A stretch of DNA of 64,000 nt from assembly GCA_024743255.1 (NCBI GenBank), contig JANSWY010000009.1, positions 1 through 64,000 on the forward strand, read 5' to 3'. Of the stretch, positions 26,727-33,976 are shown in pieces (the stretch's first letter is position 1; the number at the start of each line of letters is the position of its first letter). The translations under genes were made by a program, and so were the position numbers. A model generated the notes under the pieces. The model was given only the letters and a program-made list of their open reading frames with translations. It was not told the origin of the DNA and ran no database searches. Source of the stretch: a bacterium. GTDB lineage: Bacteria > Bacteroidota > Bacteroidia > Cytophagales > Cyclobacteriaceae.

Positions 26727-28019
26727 TCCAGCAATTCCTGGGAATAGAATGAGGAGCACAAGAAACAGCAGTTGAATGATTACAAATGGAATGATACCTC
26801 TGTAAATATTGGTAGTACTCACTCCTTCTGGTGCTACACCTTTCAAGTAGAATAATGCAAAGCCAAATGGCGGAGTGAGAAATGAGGTTTGAAGATTTAC
26901 TGCCAGTAATATTCCAATCCAAACCAAATCGATACCCATTGCTGCAAAAATTGGTGCAACCACAGGAACAATGATGAAGACTATTTCTATGAAATCAATA
27001 AAGAATCCTGCTATAAAAACTATAAGTAACACCATGATCAAAAATGCTGTTGGAGAGAGATTAGCATTTTGAATAATATTCACTAATAAATCATCACCTT
27101 CCAGCCCTCTGAAAACCAATGAAAATGCTGTTGCTCCAACCAAAATCATAAAAACCATGCAGGTGAGATAGGTTGTATCTCTCATTACATCTTTTAAGAT
27201 TTTCAGATTGAATTTACCACTGAATATTGTCAAAACAGTAGCTCCAAGTGCTCCCACTCCCGCAGCTTCTGTTGGGCTTGCCAGTCCGGCGAAGATGGAT
27301 CCCAGCACGGCCGCTATCAGTAAAAATGGAAAGACAAAGGCAAAGAATATTTGTCTCCACATTCCTTCGCTTCTGAATGCTTGTAATTCTTCTTCCTTCA
27401 TCACAGGCGCTTTCTCGGGAGAAATATTTGCTACAATGATTATGTATAAAAGATATCCACCCACAAGCATCAACCCAGGAATCAATGCTGCCGTAAACAA
27501 ATCCCCGACAGATACATTTAATACCGATCCAAGTAATACTAACACCACTGACGGTGGAATAATTTGCCCAAGCGTTCCAGATGAAGCTATTGTACCAGTT
27601 GCAAGACTCACACTGTAACCACGCTTCAGCATGGTTGGCAAACTAATAAGTCCCATTGTCACCACAGTTGCCCCTACGATTCCTGTAGAAGCAGCAAGCA
27701 TAGCTCCGACAATTACCACAGCTATTGCCAATCCTCCCCTAAACCTTCCAAATATTAATGCCATGGTTTCCAGAAGATTTTCTGCCAATCCGGATTTTTC
27801 CAGCATTATTCCCATATAGACGAATAACGGGACGGCCAGGAGCACAAAATTGTTCATAGTCCCATACACCCTAAGAGAAAGCAGGTAAAAGAAATCAATA
27901 TCAAATACTATCACTCCAACGATAATGGAGATTCCACCAAGTGTAAAGCTAACTGGGTAACCAAAAAGAATTGCCAGGAATACGACAACAAAAAGTATAA
28001 TCGGTAAAAACTCAATCAC
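26718..28019 (-). CDS. dctM: TRAP transporter large permease subunit (DctM)
   Basis: A 433-residue protein with about twelve membrane helices, the sodium- or proton-coupled carrier of the TRAP system. Typical stretches are PLFVYMGIMLEKSGLAENLL, ASTGIVGATVVTMGLISLPT, IIPPSVVLVLLGSVLNVSVG and PTEAAGVGALGATVLTIFSG. The start codon is GTG and overlaps the dctQ stop by 4 bases (GTGA), a sign of translational coupling. It is the partner of dctQ just upstream and of dctP on the other strand. Confidence 0.93.
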   Translation of the reverse strand: MIEFLPIILFVVVFLAILFGYPVSFTLGGISIIVGVIVFDIDFFYLLSLRVYGTMNNFVLLAVPLFVYMGIMLEKSGLAENLLETMALIFGRFRGGLAIAVVIVGAMLAASTGIVGATVVTMGLISLPTMLKRGYSVSLATGTIASSGTLGQIIPPSVVLVLLGSVLNVSVGDLFTAALIPGLMLVGGYLLYIIIVANISPEKAPVMKEEELQAFRSEGMWRQIFFAFVFPFLLIAAVLGSIFAGLASPTEAAGVGALGATVLTIFSGKFNLKILKDVMRDTTYLTCMVFMILVGATAFSLVFRGLEGDDLLVNIIQNANLSPTAFLIMVLLIVFIAGFFIDFIEIVFIIVPVVAPIFAAMGIDLVWIGILLAVNLQTSFLTPPFGFALFYLKGVAPEGVSTTNIYRGIIPFVIIQLLFLVLLILFPGIAGLR

Positions 28020-28516
28020 GAATCAGCTGGCTTTGGATTTACAATAGTTTTTAAGGAATTGGTAACAATCGACACACCTTGCAATAGCAATAAAATGAAA
28101 CCAATTGGGATAGTAGATTTAATGATGAATCTTGCCGGTAATCCACCTGGATCAGGACTTGTTTCTAATATTCTAAATGAATTCTGTACAAACGGAATGG
28201 ATGTCCAGATGATCACAATGCAAAAAGGAAACAGGAATATCAGAGTTCCAATCAGATTAACCCAGGCCTTTTTCTTCTCACTGAATTTGCTGTAAAACAA
28301 ATCCACTCTTACATGTTTGTCATGCTTCAAGGCATAGGCAGAACCAACCATAAAAATTGAGGCGAAAATGTGCCATTCCAATTCAAATACGGCTGCCGAA
28401 CTCCAGGTAAAAAGATACCTCATGATCACATCAAAACAGATCACAAGAACCAGTATTGTGGTGAGCCAGGAAACAGCTTTTCCTACATATTCATTTAAGG
28501 TATCAATGGCATTCAT
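28016..28516 (-). CDS. dctQ: TRAP transporter small permease subunit (DctQ)
   Basis: A 166-residue protein with four membrane helices. The segment FASIFMVGSAYALKHDKHVR with VDLFYSKFSEKKKAWVNLIG is the typical DctQ centre; YLFTWSSAAVFELEWH precedes it. Length matches the family. I use the ATG at 28514-28516 rather than the TTG two codons earlier. It is the first gene of the dctQM pair and lies 113 bases from the divergent rlmN. Confidence 0.92.
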   Translation of the reverse strand: MNAIDTLNEYVGKAVSWLTTILVLVICFDVIMRYLFTWSSAAVFELEWHIFASIFMVGSAYALKHDKHVRVDLFYSKFSEKKKAWVNLIGTLIFLFPFCIVIIWTSIPFVQNSFRILETSPDPGGLPARFIIKSTIPIGFILLLLQGVSIVTNSLKTIVNPKPADS

Positions 28517-28617
28517 TCGCAAGTCAGAATTTCAAACGATCAATCTATCATCAATTTCTGAAAATCAAAAATCAATTCTTGTAATCACTCCATCATAAAA
28601 GAGAATACTAAATGTTC

Positions 28618-28625
28618 TAACTTTG
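28618..28625 (+). promoter_or_regulatory. Candidate -7 element TAACTTTG close to the rlmN start
   Basis: A perfect TAnnTTTG match that ends 4 bases before the rlmN ATG. Transcription would start at or just after the start codon, so this mRNA may be leaderless. Confidence 0.4.
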
Positions 28626-28629
28626 CGGC

Positions 28630-29676
28630 ATGAAGGCTAATAGGGATATTCGGAAATTAAGTCTGGATCAGATTAAGGATTTTATAGTAAGTCAGAATGA
28701 AAAGGCTTTTCGCGCCAAGCAGATATATGAGTGGCTCTGGAAAAAGTCTGCCCGGTCATTTGATGAGATGTCCAACCTATCCCTACAAACCAGAGAGCTG
28801 CTAAAAGAGCATTTCGATATCAAGCCTATCTCAATTCACACAAAACAAGTGAGTAGTGATGACACAATAAAATCAGCTTTCAAACTTCACGATGAGCATC
28901 TAATTGAAGGAGTACTAATCCCTGCTGATGATCGAATGACAGCTTGTGTGAGTTCTCAGGTAGGTTGTTCACTGACTTGTAAATTTTGTGCAACAGGGTA
29001 CATGGACAGAGAAAGAAATCTGGATGCCTCTGAGATCTATGATCAGGTAGTTGCAATAAGAAACCAAGCTGAGGAACATTATCAAACGCCGTTGACTAAC
29101 ATTGTTTACATGGGAATGGGGGAACCACTTCTCAACTATGCCAATGTTATTAAATCAGTGGAGTTCATCAGTTCTCCGGAAGGACTTGGTATGTCTCCAA
29201 AGCGAATCACCGTCTCTACCGCTGGTATTGCAAAAATGATCACCAAGCTGGCTGATGACAATGTGAAGTTCAATTTAGCTCTCTCTTTACACGCTGCAGA
29301 TGATCAGAAAAGAGATCAGATTATGCCGATCAATGAAACTAATACATTAGAGGCATTGACTGAATCGCTGCAATATTTTTATAAGAAAACCAGAAATAGA
29401 ATTACTTTCGAGTACATTCTATTCTACAATTTCAATGATTCTATTGAGGATGCTAAAAAGCTTCATGAACTTGTGAAGAGAGTTCCAAGCAAAGTAAATA
29501 TTATAGAGTACAATCCCATTTCAAACGCCCAATACAAAAACACCGACCCAGAGACATTAGATAAATTCAGCAAATACCTTGAAGATAATGGTGTGAGTGT
29601 TACTGTTAGAAGAAGTAGAGGTAAAGATATTGACGCAGCTTGTGGACAATTAGCGAATAAGTCGGTTGAATCTTAA
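28630..29676 (+). CDS. rlmN: 23S rRNA (adenine-2503-C2)-methyltransferase, dual tRNA A37
   Basis: Radical-SAM enzyme that methylates A2503 in 23S rRNA (and A37 in some tRNAs). The cluster motif is in SQVGCSLTCKFCATGYMDRE (CxxxCxxC). The mechanistic Cys near the C-terminus is in DIDAACGQLA, at residue about 339. Other conserved parts: NIVYMGMGEPLLNY and RITVSTAGIAKMI. The 348-residue length is normal. It stands alone; a tandem heptamer tract follows its stop. Confidence 0.96.
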   Translation: MKANRDIRKLSLDQIKDFIVSQNEKAFRAKQIYEWLWKKSARSFDEMSNLSLQTRELLKEHFDIKPISIHTKQVSSDDTIKSAFKLHDEHLIEGVLIPADDRMTACVSSQVGCSLTCKFCATGYMDRERNLDASEIYDQVVAIRNQAEEHYQTPLTNIVYMGMGEPLLNYANVIKSVEFISSPEGLGMSPKRITVSTAGIAKMITKLADDNVKFNLALSLHAADDQKRDQIMPINETNTLEALTESLQYFYKKTRNRITFEYILFYNFNDSIEDAKKLHELVKRVPSKVNIIEYNPISNAQYKNTDPETLDKFSKYLEDNGVSVTVRRSRGKDIDAACGQLANKSVES

Positions 29677-29711
29677 GTTCTTTGTTCTTTGTTCTTTGTT
29701 TTTTGTTCTTA
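29677..29711. repeat. Five tandem copies of a 7-base unit (GTTCTTT)
   Basis: Copies at 29677, 29684, 29691, 29698 and 29705; the last two have one change each (GTTTTTT, GTTCTTA). It begins right after the rlmN stop. Thirty bases on, related GAACAGTGAACTATGAAC follows on the same strand (inverted sense). It is the kind of tract that varies in length by slippage. Confidence 0.8.
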
Positions 29712-29754
29712 GACATTTAGAAAAAACTATGAACAGTGAACTATGAACTAAATA

Positions 29755-30663
29755 CTACTTCTTACTAGCATTAAATAATTTCTGCTTTTCTTCCTTAGAC
29801 AAACTTTCGTAACCAGACTGGGAAATCTTATCCAGAATTGCGTCAATTTCTTCCTGCTCTGATTTAGAGGATTTAGAAGTTGAAGATTTACTTGATTTTG
29901 AAGATGACGATTTTTTTGAACCGCTTCTATGAGTTACTTTAATTTTTGGTTGTCTTACGAAAAAGCTCTTAATAAAAGTAAAGAAGTTTAAAATCGGCAA
30001 TCCAATATCATTGCCTTTTCTTAGTTGCGATATGAATAACCAGCCTATTGCAGCTCCTCCTAAATGAGCAATGTCACCTCCTAAATTATCACCTATTCTG
30101 AGTCCAACAATTGAAAACACGACAGATATCAAAGCGATATACTTGATCTTTACTGGTCCAATTAGAATTAAATAGAAGGTGTAATCAGGCATAAAAACAG
30201 CTGCACCAACTACAATAGCAAGTACACCTGCAGAAGCACCAACCAACGTTGAAACACCCACTACATCACTGAAATTGGGCAGTACATTATACACGAAAAC
30301 GTAGAATATTCCTCCTGCTAAACCTCCCAGAACATACAATGAAACTACTTTTGCACTCCCTAAATATTCCTGTATCAACTTTCCAAACCAATACAGCAAT
30401 AGCATGTTCCAAAATATATGGCCTAAGCCTCCATGCACAAACATGTACGAGAAAAAAGTCCACGGCCGTACCAGTAAACTAGATAAGTTTGATGGTAATG
30501 CAACTAATCGATAGAGAAAATCAAATACTGATGTATTTACAAAAATTATCCAAATAAGTACAGAAGCGATGAACACTATCAAATTAATCAAAATAAGCTG
30601 CACCACAGCATTATTAGGTCTACTCCAAGCGTGTTTAAAATCGTCTACTATTGAATTGAACAT
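29755..30663 (-). CDS. Rhomboid-family serine protease with Ser/Lys-rich tail
   Basis: A 302-residue intramembrane protease with six helices. The catalytic Ser is in GASAGVLAIV and the catalytic His in IAHLGGAAIGW. The conserved HGGLGHIFWNMLLLYWFG loop is also present. After the last helix comes a low-complexity linker (SGSKKSSSSKSSKSSTSKSS) and then a C-terminal helical motif, about residues 270-302 (DAILDKISQSGYESLSKEEK), that recurs at the end of Bacteroidota rhomboids (DUF6576 type). It lies 6 bases after the other rhomboid gene. Substrates are unknown. Confidence 0.9.
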   Translation of the reverse strand: MFNSIVDDFKHAWSRPNNAVVQLILINLIVFIASVLIWIIFVNTSVFDFLYRLVALPSNLSSLLVRPWTFFSYMFVHGGLGHIFWNMLLLYWFGKLIQEYLGSAKVVSLYVLGGLAGGIFYVFVYNVLPNFSDVVGVSTLVGASAGVLAIVVGAAVFMPDYTFYLILIGPVKIKYIALISVVFSIVGLRIGDNLGGDIAHLGGAAIGWLFISQLRKGNDIGLPILNFFTFIKSFFVRQPKIKVTHRSGSKKSSSSKSSKSSTSKSSKSEQEEIDAILDKISQSGYESLSKEEKQKLFNASKK

Positions 30664-30669
30664 GATAAA

Positions 30670-31473
30670 TTAATAATAATTATTTCTTTGCTGATTCCAA
30701 ACCTTCATCATTATAAAAGCAATTACCATACCTCCAAGGTGAGCCAGGTGAGCAACGTTACCACCATTGCGACCAAATTCCGAGTAAATCGCAAATCCCG
30801 CAAGAATCATAACCAAATACTTTGCCTTTATTGGTATTGGTGGAAATAACAACATAAGTTGCATATTTGGGAAAAGCATACCAAATGCCATTAATAGCCC
30901 ATATATTGCTCCAGAAGCTCCAACCATTTTGCTTCTCATAATCGATTCCTTTATACCCAGCACATTTTCCAGAGCTTTGGCTTTCCATAGTTCGTTATCT
31001 GGGTTTTGTCGGTAGTTTTCGTACGTTCCATATGCTAAATCCAGATAATCTGCTTTCAAATATTCGGGCATATACTTCACGATGTAAGTGTAATAGGCTT
31101 CTGGATCCTGATTGTCCGCATAAATTTCCGCAGCTTCTATTGCAGGATTTTTTTCAAGATAATCTGCTACTCCAAAAAAAACTCCTGCGCCAATTCCCAC
31201 AACAAAATAGAAAATCAAAAACCGCTTTGGTCCCCATAAGTTCTCTAAAACTGGCCCAAAAACGATCAAACCAATCATATTAAATAAAATATGCATGAGC
31301 CCGCTATGTAGCCACATATAGGTGAACAACTGATAAGGCATAAAGTAATCAGAGCTCACAACAGGTAGCCCAAAAAGATCATTTATTTGGTTGCCGAATA
31401 TGTAATTTGCAATAGAAATTATCACATTCAATATCAGTAAGTTTTTTACAACTGGAGTTAATCTTCCAAACAT
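30670..31473 (-). CDS. Rhomboid-family serine protease with soluble insertion
   Basis: A 267-residue rhomboid. The catalytic Ser is in MVGASGAIYGLLMAFG and the His in HLAHLGGMVIAF. HSGLMHILFNMIGLIVFG is the conserved early loop. Between the third and fourth helices there is an insertion of about 70 soluble residues (EAAEIYADNQDPEAYYTYIV to KESIMRSK), not found in the short neighbour. It is upstream of the second rhomboid (6 bases) and follows mutL by 5 bases, so the three are probably one transcript. Confidence 0.9.
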   Translation of the reverse strand: MFGRLTPVVKNLLILNVIISIANYIFGNQINDLFGLPVVSSDYFMPYQLFTYMWLHSGLMHILFNMIGLIVFGPVLENLWGPKRFLIFYFVVGIGAGVFFGVADYLEKNPAIEAAEIYADNQDPEAYYTYIVKYMPEYLKADYLDLAYGTYENYRQNPDNELWKAKALENVLGIKESIMRSKMVGASGAIYGLLMAFGMLFPNMQLMLLFPPIPIKAKYLVMILAGFAIYSEFGRNGGNVAHLAHLGGMVIAFIMMKVWNQQRNNYY

Positions 31474-31478
31474 CTATC

Positions 31479-33320
31479 TTAATTAAATAAACTTGCAATC
31501 TTTTCTAAACTCAAAATAACCAGGGTTGGTTGTCCATCTGCGGTGTAATTTGGTTGTTCACATGCAAATAATTGGTCTATTAGGGAATCAATTTCTCTAA
31601 TCTCTAAATGCTGACCACCCTTCAGTGCCGACCTTTTGCTCATTGCTCTAGCCAAATTTTCAGTATTGGATAAACTGAGCTCTGATTTATTTCTTTTGAA
31701 CTGCTCTATTAGTCCTTCAAAAATCTCTTTCTCATTACACCCCTGCAGTTCAGACGGAATACCATTGATAATTATTGAGTTTTTACCAAAAATATCAAAA
31801 ACAAAACCCAAAGCATGAATCTCATCTTTCAATTCAGAAACAAGAGTAAAGTCCGCCATGCTTAAATCCACAGTTTGAGGAAACAAGCAATGTTGAGAAG
31901 CACCGGATTCGTTTTGTAGCATTTCCAAATATCTCTCATAAAGAATCCTCTCATGAGCCAACTTCTGATCAACAATCATCATCCCCGACTTCAACTGCCT
32001 AAAAATATACTTCCCATGTAATTGAAATGATTTTGAGGACTCAGCGGCTTCATTTGAAACTTCAGGAGAAGTGTTTGCTGCGGACTCAATAGTTACCGTT
32101 TTCTCGGGAATGTTACCAAACAATTCTTTATCCATTTGCTCCTGAGAAACCTTGCTTTCTCCTTCCGCAAAATCATATAGCTTCTCCCAATTCTGAAGAT
32201 TTGAATTATCTAACTTATCGGATTTGAACTGACCGTAATCTCTTTCTTTAGAGGAATTCCTTTCATTCTTTAAAACCTCCGTAAAAGCCTCAAAATTCAC
32301 ATCCGCACTAAAATCGATTGATGGAGTTACATTATGAGTACCTAATGCTTGCCGAACGGCAGATCTTACAACTCCATAAACCGTTCTTTCATCATCAAAT
32401 TTTACCTCTGTTTTTGTAGGGTGCACATTAATATCAATGTGTTTTGGATCCATCTCAATGAACAACACATAAAATGGATATTGATCATCTGATAGTAATC
32501 CCTGAAATGCATTCGAAACTGCGTGATTCAGGTAATTATTCTTAATGAATCTATTATTGATGAAGAAGAATTGTTCTCCTCTGGTTTTTTTAGCGAATTC
32601 AGGTTTTCCGATATATCCATGCACTTTGACATGAGGTGTTTCCTCAAGGCATGGTACCAATTGCTGTTGGTAATTTTTATTGTAAAGTGAAACAATCCGT
32701 TTGCTGAGTTTACCAGCCTCTAATTGATTCACCTCCATATCATTTTGATGAAACGAGAACCCAATCTCAGGATTTGAAAGCGCCACTCTTTGAAATTCAT
32801 CAATGATATGTCGCATTTCTACTGGGTTGGACTTTAGGAAATTTCTCCTCGCAGGAACATTGTAGAATAAATTCTTCACACAAATACTAGTCCCTTCCGG
32901 AGCTGCAACTGGTTCTGACACTTTCGTTTCTGAGGCTTCAATAACAAGTGAATGGCCCAATTCCTCACCAGTTTGGCGGGTTTTCATTTCCACTCTGGCA
33001 ACAGCGGCAATTGAAGCAAGTGCTTCACCTCTGAATCCCATTGTTTTAATGGTAAAGAGATCTTCAGATTTACTGATTTTGGAAGTTGCATGACGCTCGA
33101 AACTCATCCTGGCGTCATTTTCGCTCATTCCTTTACCATTATCTATAACTTGAATTACTGCTTTACCCGCATCTTTAACAAAAAGCTGAATTTTGGTTGC
33201 TCCAGCGTCAATACTATTCTCAAGAAGTTCTTTTACCACAGAAGCTGGCCTTTGAACCACTTCTCCAGCAGCAATCTGATTAGCAATACTATCAGGAAGT
33301 AAACGAATAATATCTGACAT
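31479..33320 (-). CDS. mutL: DNA mismatch repair protein MutL
   Basis: Couples MutS mismatch recognition to strand repair. The GHKL ATPase shows all expected motifs: ELLENSIDAGATKIQLF, IDNGKGMSENDARMSF, and GFRGEALASIAAVARVE. The 613-residue length is normal. The C-terminal domain has the expected region of the metal endonuclease motif, but reads DQKLAHERILYE where relatives usually have DQHRAHERILYE or DQHAxxER; the His of the motif is Lys. The gene is in an operon with rhomboid genes downstream, and the small membrane protein gene lies 21 bases upstream. Confidence 0.95.
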   Translation of the reverse strand: MSDIIRLLPDSIANQIAAGEVVQRPASVVKELLENSIDAGATKIQLFVKDAGKAVIQVIDNGKGMSENDARMSFERHATSKISKSEDLFTIKTMGFRGEALASIAAVARVEMKTRQTGEELGHSLVIEASETKVSEPVAAPEGTSICVKNLFYNVPARRNFLKSNPVEMRHIIDEFQRVALSNPEIGFSFHQNDMEVNQLEAGKLSKRIVSLYNKNYQQQLVPCLEETPHVKVHGYIGKPEFAKKTRGEQFFFINNRFIKNNYLNHAVSNAFQGLLSDDQYPFYVLFIEMDPKHIDINVHPTKTEVKFDDERTVYGVVRSAVRQALGTHNVTPSIDFSADVNFEAFTEVLKNERNSSKERDYGQFKSDKLDNSNLQNWEKLYDFAEGESKVSQEQMDKELFGNIPEKTVTIESAANTSPEVSNEAAESSKSFQLHGKYIFRQLKSGMMIVDQKLAHERILYERYLEMLQNESGASQHCLFPQTVDLSMADFTLVSELKDEIHALGFVFDIFGKNSIIINGIPSELQGCNEKEIFEGLIEQFKRNKSELSLSNTENLARAMSKRSALKGGQHLEIREIDSLIDQLFACEQPNYTADGQPTLVILSLEKIASLFN

Positions 33321-33341
33321 TAAATCTCTTCGAGTGTGCTG

Positions 33342-33692
33342 TTATTTAAATTTGTTTTTAAATCGATAGTAGATGTAGATTGGGAAAATTATAAATCCTG
33401 CATAAAAAACATCATTACCATAATATAACCAACCAAAACACAAGGAAGCCAAAGCAGCCGCTATTATAAGCTGTAGTGTAGATGCAGATCTTACACTCGC
33501 TTGCTTTCTTTCAAATTTGATGCTGGCTCTGAAGCTTTCTCCAGAATCGGTCCCACTTTTTTGTTCAACCGCTATTTCCCTTTTGATACGTTCAGTTCTT
33601 TCATCCAGTTCATCTTTTATCGGATCAAAATACCTATTACTGAAATTAAACGTTCTGTGTTTAGGAAGTCTGATGATAGATGGGAATTTCAT
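33342..33692 (-). CDS. Small membrane protein of unknown function upstream of mutL
   Basis: A 116-residue protein. The N-terminal half is charged and basic (DPIKDELDERTERIKREIAV), followed by two closely spaced membrane helices near residues 74-107 (LQLIIAAALASLCFGWLYYG, VFYAGFIIFPIYIYYR) and a short basic tail. No known motif. Similar short proteins accompany mutL and rhomboid genes in this group, to my knowledge. It is divergent from the GH3-like/beta-lactamase gene by 284 bases in which I see no clear site. Confidence 0.6.
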   Translation of the reverse strand: MKFPSIIRLPKHRTFNFSNRYFDPIKDELDERTERIKREIAVEQKSGTDSGESFRASIKFERKQASVRSASTLQLIIAAALASLCFGWLYYGNDVFYAGFIIFPIYIYYRFKNKFK

Positions 33693-33976
33693 AAGCTTAG
33701 TTGTTTAAATTTTCCGTTCTTCACAATTCAATTTCCAGAGAAGAAGATAATCGATTTCTTATTGATTTTAACTTTCTTCTTGCAAATTATGTTACATGAG
33801 AAGTTAATAGAGTTTATCGATCTGTAGACTCTTCTACTCGAAAGCCACCAATTTTATTCCTTAAATGACCTTGTTCATCGAACAATTTCAGAGTTCAATT
33901 AATTCTTTTGGCCCAAAAATTGTTTAGTTCAAAGTTAACTTTATTTTTATAGCATAGAGAAAACTAGCTGTGTAAT

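Noticed and set aside
29755-31473. Inactive rhomboid-like proteins
   Set aside because: Both retain the catalytic Ser in GASxG and the His in the last helix.
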